64,000 bases of DNA from Fibrobacterota bacterium (GCA_019509785.1 JAEKLQ010000024.1:1-64000); one strand, 5' to 3'; positions 19,023 to 25,994 are shown, counted from the stretch's first letter. Made by a program: numbers and translations. The notes: generated by a model from the sequence alone, not told the origin.

Positions 19023-19953
19023 GCTGCGCTACATCGATCCCCACGTCCACATGGTTTCGCGCACCACGGACGATTACGCGGCCATGGCCGCAGCGGGCGT
19101 GGTGGCGGTGATCGAGCCCGCTTTCTGGGTGGGGCAGCCGCGCACCGAAGTCGGCACCTTCAAGGACTACTTCGCTAGCCTGGTCGGGTTCGAACGCTTC
19201 CGCGCCTCCCAGTTCGGCATCAAGCATTACTGCACCATCGGCCTCAATTCCAAGGAAGCGAATAACGAAGCCCTGGCCGAGGAAGTCATCGAGCTTTTGC
19301 CCCGCTTCGCCGGCAAGGAAGGCGTGGTCGCCATCGGCGAGATCGGCTACGACGAGATGACCAAGGCTGAGGAGAAATTCTTCCGCGTGCAGTTGGAACT
19401 GGCCAAGGAGATGGATCTACCCGTCATGATCCACACCCCGCACCGCAACAAGAAGGTCGGGACCAGCCGCAGCATGGACGTCTGCATGGAGCATGGCATC
19501 CCTCCCGCGCGCGTGGTCATCGACCACAACAACGAAGAGACCTGCAAGGAAGTGCTGGATCGCGGCTTTTGGTGCGCCTTCACCATCTACCCCAAGACCA
19601 AGATGGGCAACATGCGCATGGTGGACCTCGCGCGGAAGTACGGCTCCGAACGCATCATCGTGGACTCCAGCGCGGACTGGGGCATAAGCGATCCGCTCGC
19701 CGTGCCTAAGACCGCGAACCTGATGTTGGAAAACGGCATCTCCGCCGCGGCGGTGGACGCCATGTGCTATCGCAACGCGCTCCTCGCCTACGGCCAGAGC
19801 GGCCAGATTTCCGAATCCGACTGGCTCGACGCCGCCACCATCGATCCCAAACGCGAGTTCGAAGGCAACAGCCTGCTGCGCGGCGGCGGGCCGGAGACAG
19901 GCGGCCCGGAGACGGCTGGCCAAGGGTCGGCCGACGTCCGCATCATCAAATAA
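19009..19953 (+). CDS. eboB: EboB-like TatD-family metal-dependent hydrolase
   Basis: 314 residues. The TatD-type TIM-barrel metal ligands are present in order: HxH in DPHVHM near the N-terminus, Glu in IGEIGYDE, His in MIHTPH, His in VIDHNNE, and Asp in VDSSADWG. This divergent TatD clade is encoded directly after eboA in ebo clusters. The C-terminal ~25 residues, beginning around RGGGPETGGPET, are a low-complexity tail. The next gene's homologous sequence seems to begin inside or just after this tail. None of the UbiA-like (EboC), dehydroquinate-synthase-like (EboD) or TIM-barrel isomerase-like (EboE) partners is nearby. Confidence 0.78.
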   Translation: MTTPKLRYIDPHVHMVSRTTDDYAAMAAAGVVAVIEPAFWVGQPRTEVGTFKDYFASLVGFERFRASQFGIKHYCTIGLNSKEANNEALAEEVIELLPRFAGKEGVVAIGEIGYDEMTKAEEKFFRVQLELAKEMDLPVMIHTPHRNKKVGTSRSMDVCMEHGIPPARVVIDHNNEETCKEVLDRGFWCAFTIYPKTKMGNMRMVDLARKYGSERIIVDSSADWGISDPLAVPKTANLMLENGISAAAVDAMCYRNALLAYGQSGQISESDWLDAATIDPKREFEGNSLLRGGGPETGGPETAGQGSADVRIIK

Positions 19954-20041
19954 AGGGAAGGCCCGCGCCGTCCGCAACGATTCCAATCCGCCCGCGGATA
20001 CCATCGCCCGCGCGGCTTCCCATGTCCGCGACATCCTCGCC

Positions 20042-21007
20042 ATGGCCCTCGGGCACCATGCCGCGCGTTCCGCCGCCGTGGTCGTCGCCGACTCCCGCAG
20101 TCCGCTCTCCCGGCTTTTGGCCGCCGCTTATCGCGAAGCCATCCCCTCGGCCCGCCATCTGGATTTCGATGCCTTGGCCCCCGCCGAGATCCTGGCCGCC
20201 TTCGCGCCCTTGGCCCCGGGCGATCTGGTGGTCCTGATCCAATCTTCCAACTTCCGCCTAGCCGAATTCCGCCTACGGGTGGAACTGTTCGCGCGCGGCC
20301 TGAAGGTGGTCGAGCATCCCCATCTGGAACGCATGGACGGGGCGGAAATCCCGCTTTACGTGGAAGCGCTCGCCTACGATCCTACCTACTATCGCGGTAC
20401 CGGCCAGGCCTTGCGGGCCCGCATCGACGCGGCCCGGAGCTGTTCCATCGAGACCGGGGCCGATGCGCCTTTGCTCTTCCAGGGCCCCTTCGAGACCGCC
20501 AAGCTGAACGTGGGGGACTATCGCGAGATGCGCAACGTGGGCGGACTGTATCCCATCGGCGAAGTCTTCACGGAAGCGGTGGATCTGGAAGGGTTGCACG
20601 GCCCGGCGCGGGTCGATATCTTCGCCGACCTGGATTTCCGTCCTCATCTTCCTGCGATCCCGGTCACGCTCGTTATCGAAAAAGGCCGCGTGGTCGATGC
20701 CCGCGACGCCACGCCGGAAGCTTGGCGCGTGCTGGAGAAAATCCGGGCCGATGAGGGCGAGATCTGGGTGCGCGAACTGGGATTCGGCCTGAACCGCGCC
20801 TTCGGGCCCGGACGGATCGTAAGCGACATCGGCACCTTGGAACGGATGTGCGGCGTCCATCTTTCCCTGGGGGCCAAGCATACCGTGTATAAGAAGCCCG
20901 CCTTCAGCCGCCGCACGGGCCGCCATCACGTAGACATCTTTCTCGCCGACCCGCGGGTACGCATCGATGAAGAGGTGGTCTTCCAGGCAGGTGCTTGGGT
21001 TATTTGA
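20042..21007 (+). CDS. M29-aminopeptidase-like / NicX-type metalloprotein, third gene of the ebo operon
   Basis: 321 residues from the ATG at 20042. The C-terminal half has the ligand pattern of M29 (thermophilic) aminopeptidases: Glu174 in IGEVFTEA, Glu245 in RELGFGLN, His273 in GVHLSLG and His295-His296-x-Asp298 in GRHHVDIF. The N-terminal half is the Rossmann-like domain that goes with it. Family members are peptidases or ring-cleaving dioxygenase relatives, so the reaction is open. It lies 88 bases after eboB. The reading frame continues upstream of the ATG with plausible protein sequence (DTIARAASHVRDIL), but no ATG/GTG/TTG exists there, so the true start is unresolved. Confidence 0.6.
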   Translation: MALGHHAARSAAVVVADSRSPLSRLLAAAYREAIPSARHLDFDALAPAEILAAFAPLAPGDLVVLIQSSNFRLAEFRLRVELFARGLKVVEHPHLERMDGAEIPLYVEALAYDPTYYRGTGQALRARIDAARSCSIETGADAPLLFQGPFETAKLNVGDYREMRNVGGLYPIGEVFTEAVDLEGLHGPARVDIFADLDFRPHLPAIPVTLVIEKGRVVDARDATPEAWRVLEKIRADEGEIWVRELGFGLNRAFGPGRIVSDIGTLERMCGVHLSLGAKHTVYKKPAFSRRTGRHHVDIFLADPRVRIDEEVVFQAGAWVI

Positions 21008-21051
21008 GCGGCGCCATCCCCGAGAACCCTTAAATTGCGCTAAAAAGGCCC

Positions 21052-21099
21052 TTGACGGATGAACTTTCTTGCTGTACTTTACCATTAAGTTAATTAACT
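21052..21099 (+). promoter_or_regulatory. arsR promoter with palindromic operator
   Basis: TTGACG (21052-21057) and TACTTT (21075-21080) are separated by exactly 17 bases, a good sigma-70-type pair. Just downstream, at the expected transcription start, is the perfect 12-base palindrome AGTTAATTAACT (21088-21099), ending two bases before the ArsR-family ATG. Its position fits an autorepressor operator. The pocket is markedly AT-rich compared with its surroundings. Confidence 0.65.
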
Positions 21100-21101
21100 A
21101 G

Positions 21102-21470
21102 ATGGTTTACAACAAAGCACATTCCGATCGGCTTAGCGCCACCTTCGCCGCCCTCGCGGATCCGACCCGTCGCGCCATCCTGGCCCGCCTGGTGGAAGGC
21201 CCCGCGAACGTGAAGGAATTGGCCGAGCCTTTCCGGATGAGCCTGCCCGCCATTTCCAAGCATCTAAAGGTGCTGGAGCACGCGGGCTTGATCAGCCGGG
21301 GCCGGGAGGCGCAATGGCGCCCGTGCAAGTTGGAGGCTTCGCCTTTGAAGGACGTGGCGGATTGGGCCGAGCAATACCGCCGCTTCTTCGAGGCCAGCTT
21401 CGACCGTCTGGACGCTTACCTCAAGGGACTGCAAACCAAGCAAAAGGAAAACCCGGAGAAGGAGAAATAA
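21102..21470 (+). CDS. ArsR-family winged-helix transcriptional regulator
   Basis: 122 residues. The winged-helix core LADPTRRAILARLVEG...VKELAEPFRMSLPAISKHLKVLEHAGLI is a textbook ArsR/SmtB DNA-binding domain (residues ~12-70). The alpha3/alpha5 metal-binding Cys/His clusters are absent, so it probably belongs to the non-metal subgroup that regularly sits in front of AHSA1 genes. It is the first gene of a three-gene unit and is followed after one base by the SRPBCC gene (TAAGATG). It probably represses its own operon through the palindrome over the start site. Confidence 0.88.
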   Translation: MVYNKAHSDRLSATFAALADPTRRAILARLVEGPANVKELAEPFRMSLPAISKHLKVLEHAGLISRGREAQWRPCKLEASPLKDVADWAEQYRRFFEASFDRLDAYLKGLQTKQKENPEKEK

Positions 21471-21471
21471 G

Positions 21472-22461
21472 ATGCCCGCAACCCGAACCGAACCCGCCGC
21501 TCTGAAGGGCGATCGCGAGATCGCGATAACCCGCACCTTCGAAGCGCCCCGCGAACTCGTATTCCGCGCCTGGACCGAGCAACAGCATCTGGCGCAATGG
21601 TGGGGGCCGGACGGCTTCACCATCACCACCAAAACCTTCGAGTTCAAGGAAGGGGGCGTTTGGCTTTTCACCATGCACGGGCCCGATGGGCGCGATTACC
21701 AGAACAAAATGGTATTCGAGACCATCCGGCGGCCCGAGCGCGTGGTCTACCTGCATCCCGGGGAAGAAGGCGAAGGCGTGGACTTCCGCTCGGTGGTCGA
21801 GTTCAAGGACGTGGGCGGCAAAACCGAACTCAGCATGTGCATGACCTTCGACTCTTTCCAGGCCCGCGAGCTTGTGCTTCGGGAGCACCACGCGGACCAA
21901 GGCCTGGGCCAAACCATGGCCCGCTTGGGCGAATACCTAAGTTCGATGAAGGGCAAGGTTTTCGAGGTGAGCCGCACCTTCGACGCCCCGCGCGAGCTGG
22001 TCTGGAAGGCCTATTCCGAGGCGGAGCGCCTAAAGGAATGGTGGGGGCCCAAGGGATTCGGAATGAAGATCGCCAAGCTGGACTTCCGGCCCGGAGGAAT
22101 ATTTCATTACTGCATGGTCGCTCCCGACGGGAAAGAGATGTGGGGGAAATTCCACTACCGCGAGATCGTTAAGCCCGAGCTGATGTCATACGTAGTTTCC
22201 TTCTCGGACGCGCAGGCCGGAATCACCCGCCATTACATGAGCGCGACCTGGCCCCTGGAAGTAATGAACATAACTACCTTCACGGAAAAGGACGGGAAGA
22301 CTACGGTGACGAACCGCGGCTGGCCCATCAACGAGACCGGGGAGGAACGGGCCACTTATGAGGCCGCCTTCGCGGGAATGGAAATGGGGTTCAAGGGAAC
22401 CCTCGATCAACTGGAAGCTTACCTGGCGAAAGCCAAGGTGTCGCAAGGAGGAAAAGCCTGA
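21472..22461 (+). CDS. Tandem AHSA1/SRPBCC-domain protein
   Basis: 329 residues made of two complete Activator-of-Hsp90-like SRPBCC domains (about residues 13-160 and 162-325). Each begins with the same signature: ITRTFEAPRELVFRAWTE ... WWGPDGF and VSRTFDAPRELVWKAYSE ... WWGPKGF. Most family members have a single domain, so this is an in-frame internal duplication or fusion. The fold has a deep hydrophobic cavity for small ligands; the ligand is unknown. It is coupled to arsR upstream and shares one base with the DoxX gene downstream. Confidence 0.88.
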   Translation: MPATRTEPAALKGDREIAITRTFEAPRELVFRAWTEQQHLAQWWGPDGFTITTKTFEFKEGGVWLFTMHGPDGRDYQNKMVFETIRRPERVVYLHPGEEGEGVDFRSVVEFKDVGGKTELSMCMTFDSFQARELVLREHHADQGLGQTMARLGEYLSSMKGKVFEVSRTFDAPRELVWKAYSEAERLKEWWGPKGFGMKIAKLDFRPGGIFHYCMVAPDGKEMWGKFHYREIVKPELMSYVVSFSDAQAGITRHYMSATWPLEVMNITTFTEKDGKTTVTNRGWPINETGEERATYEAAFAGMEMGFKGTLDQLEAYLAKAKVSQGGKA

Positions 22462-22871
22462 TGCGCTTTCTGCAACCTTTCGCCGAGCCGGCTTTTTTCA
22501 TCTTACGCGTAACGGCGGGCCTGATGTTCGCGTTCCACGGCCTCCAGAAAACCTTCGGGATCCTCTCGGATTTCCACGCCGCCTTCCCGAGCCAAGTGTG
22601 GTTCGCAGGCATCATCGAACTGGTAGCCGGCCTGTTGATCACGGCAGGGCTGTGGACCCGCTGCGCCGCCTTCGTGGCCAGCGGCGAGATGGCCGTCGCC
22701 TATACGCAATTCCACTGGAAGCTGGCCATGGGAAAAGCCTTTTTTCCGGCCATCAACAAAGGCGAAATGGCCTTGCTCTATTGCGTGCTATTCCTCTACA
22801 TCGCCTGCCGCGGCGCGGGGCCTTTCAGTTTGGATGCCATGGTGCGAGGCGAACGCGGAAGCAAGCGGTAA
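22461..22871 (+). CDS. DoxX-family integral membrane protein
   Basis: 136 residues with four predicted helices and the DoxX family pattern (LRVTAGLMFAFHGLQKTFG ... IIELVAGLLITAGLWTR ... GEMALLYCVLFLYIA). DoxX-type proteins are small quinone- or redox-associated membrane proteins of uncertain function. The ATG overlaps the stop of the AHSA1 gene (TGATG). Its last 76 bases overlap, tail to tail, with the M23 peptidase gene on the other strand. Confidence 0.85.
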   Translation: MRFLQPFAEPAFFILRVTAGLMFAFHGLQKTFGILSDFHAAFPSQVWFAGIIELVAGLLITAGLWTRCAAFVASGEMAVAYTQFHWKLAMGKAFFPAINKGEMALLYCVLFLYIACRGAGPFSLDAMVRGERGSKR

Positions 22872-23620
22872 TAATCGAAAGGCTCGGGAACCCCGTTCCC
22901 GACTTTCAAAACCATGAAATGCAAGTGCGTCGGGGACCGCGCGGGATAGGCGTTCGTCCCGGTGCGCCCGACCATTCCCAGCCTCCCGCCCGCCGCCACG
23001 GTGTCTCCCGGATTCGCGATCAGGCTATCCAGATGCGCGAAGTAGAGAAGTAGATCCGCGTCCACGGACAAGGCCCACAGGTATTTGCCTCCTCGCAATC
23101 CCGATCCGGGCCGCCACTCGTTTTCCGTGGAGAGCACGAGCAGGCGGGTCGGTGCCAGCACCGGGACTTTCGCGCCGGTGAGATCGTCCCGGCAATCCCG
23201 ATCCTTATCGCGGATGAAAATGTCGTAAGCCGGATGGCCGCCATGCCGATTCCCGTCGAAGAAGTCGTAACCCTGGATGGGTGAACCCCCGTACCGGATG
23301 GCGGGGCGGAAGCCGCCTTTGCCGACCGAGGCGAGGGAGTAGCCTTGCACGGGAAAGACCCAAGGCGAATCGCCGGCGGGACCCGGCGGGAACCCTCCCT
23401 CAATGTTCGGCGGGGAACTGCCTCGTAGGGCGCGATAGAGCGGTGGGAACAACGCGCGCAAGGAATCCTTGGGAAGGGTTTGATCCCGGACCGATTTCTC
23501 GAACCGGTCCCATTCCTTGAGCGGCGGCCCGGCCGCTATGACGGGGGAAGCCTCGGCGAAGAAAACTCCCACGAGGGAAGCCCCGAAGAAGGAAGCCCTG
23601 AGCAACGGCGGCATGCTCAT
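22796..23620 (-). CDS. Secreted M23-family (LytM-like) metallopeptidase
   Basis: 274 residues with an N-terminal signal sequence ending PVIAA. The peptidase core lies at about residues 115-255: the HxxxxxxxD-type motif in GGHPAYDIF, the strand YFAHLDSL, and the catalytic HLH in THLHFMVL. M23 enzymes cut peptide cross-bridges in peptidoglycan. The last ~25 residues are encoded opposite the DoxX C-terminus. Its ATG overlaps the stop of the DUF4846 gene (ATGA), so the two are co-translated. Confidence 0.85.
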   Translation of the reverse strand: MSMPPLLRASFFGASLVGVFFAEASPVIAAGPPLKEWDRFEKSVRDQTLPKDSLRALFPPLYRALRGSSPPNIEGGFPPGPAGDSPWVFPVQGYSLASVGKGGFRPAIRYGGSPIQGYDFFDGNRHGGHPAYDIFIRDKDRDCRDDLTGAKVPVLAPTRLLVLSTENEWRPGSGLRGGKYLWALSVDADLLLYFAHLDSLIANPGDTVAAGGRLGMVGRTGTNAYPARSPTHLHFMVLKVGNGVPEPFDYYRLLPRSPRTMASKLKGPAPRQAM

Positions 23621-24360
23621 GGGGCAAAGCGCCGCAAGACGGGCGGGCCGAAGGGAAGTATTTCCATCAGGAACCGCTGGTAGCCTTCCAAGGTGAACCA
23701 GCCCTCTTGGCCTTTATCGCCTTGCGCCTTTTCGATATGGAATTCCTGCGCGGGCATGAAACTGAAGCCAATCAGGTAGAGCTTGGGCTTGCCCTCCGCC
23801 TCGGCGACGTCCAGGATGACGGAAACATGCCCAATACCCCCGTCCTGGTTCTGGACCAGCATGTCCCCCGGGACCAATGCGGCGGCGGAAGGGACCGGAG
23901 CGCATCCGCGCTTGAGGGAGTAGGAGTTGGCGTTGGCGAAGCTGGTCCGCAAGAAATCCGGATAGCTTTTCCCGCTGGATTGGAAGGCCTTCCGCTTTCC
24001 GTTGTAATCGAACAAATAAAGATGGTCTAAGTTATGGGCACGCTGGTGGTACTCCGCCCACAAGCGCATGGCGAAGTCGGCGCATTGCTCCAGATCCTGA
24101 TGGAAGAGGAGCGGCAGATCCGCCACGGCGAAGACGTTGAAGTCATTGATGAGATTGCCGTTGAAGGCGAGGATGCGTTTATCCTTTTTGACGGACAGGG
24201 TCTGCAGGAAACGGCCGTAGCTGCCCGGTTCGGTCCGCACGCGCGTATAGCCCGCGGGCGTGGGAATGGCCGTGGCAAGGGTGCGGACGCTCTCCGCGCG
24301 GGAGACGATCGGCAGGGAGAAGCCGAGGCATATCAGAAAGACCGCTATCTTGACGGCCAT
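23617..24360 (-). CDS. DUF4846 family secreted protein
   Basis: 247 residues from the ATG at 24360, which begins a clear signal peptide (MAVKIAVFLICLGFSLPIVSRAE). The mature part carries the DUF4846 patterns IPTPAGYTRVRTEPGSYGRFLQ..., LQQCAD-like LEQCADFAMRLWAEY and late GDMLVQNQDGGIGHVSVILDV. The last segment, with Gly-His, looks like an NlpC/P60- or amidase-type His region, but no full catalytic set could be assigned. It overlaps the DUF2007 gene upstream by 16 bases and the M23 gene downstream by 4. Confidence 0.75.
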   Translation of the reverse strand: MAVKIAVFLICLGFSLPIVSRAESVRTLATAIPTPAGYTRVRTEPGSYGRFLQTLSVKKDKRILAFNGNLINDFNVFAVADLPLLFHQDLEQCADFAMRLWAEYHQRAHNLDHLYLFDYNGKRKAFQSSGKSYPDFLRTSFANANSYSLKRGCAPVPSAAALVPGDMLVQNQDGGIGHVSVILDVAEAEGKPKLYLIGFSFMPAQEFHIEKAQGDKGQEGWFTLEGYQRFLMEILPFGPPVLRRFAP

Positions 24361-24761
24361 GTCTTCTTGCAGTCCCGGCACTTGAAAACCTTGTTGAAAC
24401 CGAAAAGTTTTTTCCAGGCATCCACGGCGAAAAACGCGCTTCGTATGCGGATTATCTTCCGGGTACGGATGCGCTTCGAATGGCAATCAGGACAATATAC
24501 CGCGTCTCGCGATATTTCGTCCTTTTCCTCCACGGTTCCATCTTCGATTACTTCTTCGGATTCCAATATCCCTTTGGCGGCCTGGAAATCCGCCTCCCTA
24601 ACCATCAGGCTGATACCGCCAATGGCGGTCAAGTAATAACTATCGACGCTCCCGCCGAATATTTCCGAGGCTATGCCATTCCGATCAAGCCGGTACCTGC
24701 CGATCTCGGCCAGCGTCACCCTCGGATAATTCCAGACTTCGACGAGTTTGCCTTCCCGCAT
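24345..24761 (-). CDS. DUF2007-type signal-transducing-like domain fused to a zinc ribbon
   Basis: 138 residues from the ATG at 24761. Residues ~5-70 resemble DUF2007 (LVEVWNYPRVTLAEIGRYRLDRNGI ... GGISLMVREADFQAAKGIL), a PII-like small fold. The C-terminal part has two Cys pairs, CPDC and CRDC, about 40 residues apart with a basic stretch between them, suggesting a zinc ribbon. A TTG six codons upstream is an alternative start. It heads the operon with the DUF4846 and M23 genes. Its 5' end faces the large structured region at 24.8-25.3 kb. Confidence 0.65.
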   Translation of the reverse strand: MREGKLVEVWNYPRVTLAEIGRYRLDRNGIASEIFGGSVDSYYLTAIGGISLMVREADFQAAKGILESEEVIEDGTVEEKDEISRDAVYCPDCHSKRIRTRKIIRIRSAFFAVDAWKKLFGFNKVFKCRDCKKTWPSR

Positions 24762-24775
24762 CTTTCCAAGATACT
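24748..24775 (+). promoter_or_regulatory. Candidate plus-strand promoter for the structured RNA
   Basis: TTGCCT (24748-24753) and GATACT (24770-24775) lie 16 bases apart, each matching the sigma-70 consensus at four of six positions. Transcription from here would begin near 24782 and run straight into the foldback region. The elements overlap the first codons of the minus-strand DUF2007 gene. The match is modest. Confidence 0.3.
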
Positions 24776-24839
24776 CCAATCGACTATCGAAAAGTCCTCG
24801 ACCTCCCGACCCACCTCTCTCCCCCTCCGCCGCGCCCCA

Positions 24840-25268
24840 TCCGCCGCGACCCCGGGGCCGGGCTTCCCGAGGCCCCGGGAATCGTATCGCCCGCGCGACC
24901 GCGAAGCGCGGGCGGGACCGGGCGGGGATCGCGCCGGCGTCGGAAAGGGAGGCACCGGGGCTCCGGTTCGCCGAGTCGTGAGCGTCACGGCCTGGAGAAG
25001 GGTAGAGTCCGCAGAGGACGGGCAGCCCGCGGCAGCCGGTGAGAGACCAACAGTTTGGTTCCGCGGGCGTCCCCTTCTCCAGGCCGTGGAAGGACCGGTG
25101 GGAGCGCTAGCGAACGTCCGAGGCGAACCGGAGCCCCGGGGACTCCCGGGCCGAAACGACAGGCGCGCTCCCCGCCCGGACCCGCCCGCGGATCGCAACC
25201 CCGCGCGGACGCCCCAATCCGAAGCGCGATCGGAACGCCCTGCCCCGGGCCCGACGCGCCCGTTTAAT
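24840..25268 (+). ncRNA. Large rod-like structured RNA candidate, family not recognised
   Basis: This gap between divergent genes has no credible protein frame and is almost pure G/C. It folds on paper into one long rod. Outward from the apex the pairs are: GACCAA 25045-25050/25055-25060; GCCCGCGG 25025-25032/25061-25068; a perfect 17-mer 24986-25002/25072-25088; a perfect 18-mer 24955-24972/25122-25139; 24947-24951/25143-25147; 24939-24942/25157-25160; 24930-24935/25162-25167; 24907-24928/25169-25190 with one A-A mismatch; 24901-24904/25193-25196; 24891-24897/25202-25208. A separate 5' hairpin is 24851-24879. The internal loops are asymmetric, unlike a simple inverted duplication. Hallmark sequences of RNase P RNA, tmRNA and SRP RNA were not found. 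Strand choice rests on a terminator-like 3' hairpin; a 5' leader role for the gene at 25303 is the main alternative. Confidence 0.6.
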
Positions 25269-25269
25269 T
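25246..25269 (+). terminator. Terminator-like hairpin at the 3' end of the structured RNA
   Basis: CGGGC (25246-25250) pairs with GCCCG (25258-25262) over a 7-base loop, followed at once by TTTAATT. It is short but is the only T-rich stretch on either side of the rod. It supports transcription on the plus strand ending near 25268. The ribosome-binding site of the next gene begins 22 bases further on. Confidence 0.4.
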
Positions 25270-25302
25270 ACCTTTCGGCCTCCCCCATAAAGGAGGTTGC
25301 GC

Positions 25303-25938
25303 ATGCGCATCATCAAGAATATCATCATCGCCGTGATCGTTCTCGCCGTCGTGCTCGCGGGCATCGGCTTCATGCTTCCCAGCGCCTATAAGGTAGAGCG
25401 CTCGGTGACCATAACCGCGCCGGCGGACGTCGTGTTCGACCAAGTGAACGATCTGAAGAAGAACGAAGCCTGGTCGCCCTGGATGAAGAACGACCCGAGC
25501 CTGCAGATCACTTATAGCGGGCCGGAAGCGGGCAAGGGCGCGACCAGCACCTGGACCTCGAAGAAATCGGGGAACGGGTCCCAGACCATCACCGAAAGCG
25601 TGCCGGGCAAATCCATCAGCACCTACCTCGACTTCGGGCAGATGGGGAACGCGCAGGGCGCGTGGGCCTTCTCCGAGGAGGGGGGTAACACCAAGGTGAC
25701 CCAGACGATGGCCGGGGACGCGGGCAAGAACCCGTTCCGGCATCTGATGAACCTGGCGATGGATAAGATGATCGGGAAGTATTTCGAGCAGGGCCTGAAC
25801 TCGCTGAAGGACGTTTCCGAGAAGCGGGCGGCGGAAGTGCAGGCGGAGCAGGCGGCCACCCGCCAAGCGGCGGTAGCCCCGGCGGAAGAACCGGCTGCGA
25901 ACGCCGTGCCGCCTGCCCCGACGGCGAAGAAGCCCTGA
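25303..25938 (+). CDS. Membrane-anchored SRPBCC (polyketide-cyclase-like) protein
   Basis: 211 residues from the ATG at 25303, which has a strong GGAGG ribosome site six bases upstream. An N-terminal helix (IIIAVIVLAVVLAGIGFML) is followed by an SRPBCC fold beginning YKVERSVTITAPADVVFDQVNDLKKNEAWSPWMKND, the usual 'SRPBCC family protein' pattern. The last ~45 residues are an Ala/Glu/Pro-rich tail. The ligand and role are unknown. It lies directly downstream of the structured RNA and could share its transcript. Confidence 0.75.
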   Translation: MRIIKNIIIAVIVLAVVLAGIGFMLPSAYKVERSVTITAPADVVFDQVNDLKKNEAWSPWMKNDPSLQITYSGPEAGKGATSTWTSKKSGNGSQTITESVPGKSISTYLDFGQMGNAQGAWAFSEEGGNTKVTQTMAGDAGKNPFRHLMNLAMDKMIGKYFEQGLNSLKDVSEKRAAEVQAEQAATRQAAVAPAEEPAANAVPPAPTAKKP

Positions 25939-25971
25939 TTTCCTTTCCCGGTTAAATACCCTCTGGCTTTT

Positions 25972-25994
25972 CGAGGGCGGGTTTTCCGCCCTCG
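25972..25994 (+). terminator. Hairpin after the SRPBCC gene, no U-tract
   Basis: CGAGGGCGG (25972-25980) pairs perfectly with CCGCCCTCG (25986-25994) around GTTTT, 33 bases after the stop. No T-run follows. The rest of the 250-base gap up to 26188 shows only a small GGGCG/CGCCC hairpin. Confidence 0.45.

Noticed and set aside
25021-25260. Proteins encoded in small frames across the foldback
   Set aside because: They are Arg/Pro/Gly-rich in every frame with no ribosome site, as expected from GC-only sequence.
24840-25268. RNase P RNA, tmRNA or SRP RNA as identity of the foldback
   Set aside because: The invariant P4-region sequence of RNase P, the tRNA-like ends of tmRNA and the GGAAG-tetraloop region of SRP RNA were not found on either strand by eye. 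A covariance-model search is needed to be sure.
24840-25268. Transposon inverted repeats or MITE as explanation of the foldback
   Set aside because: There are no flanking target duplications or transposase. The internal loops are highly asymmetric, which an inverted duplication would not produce directly.
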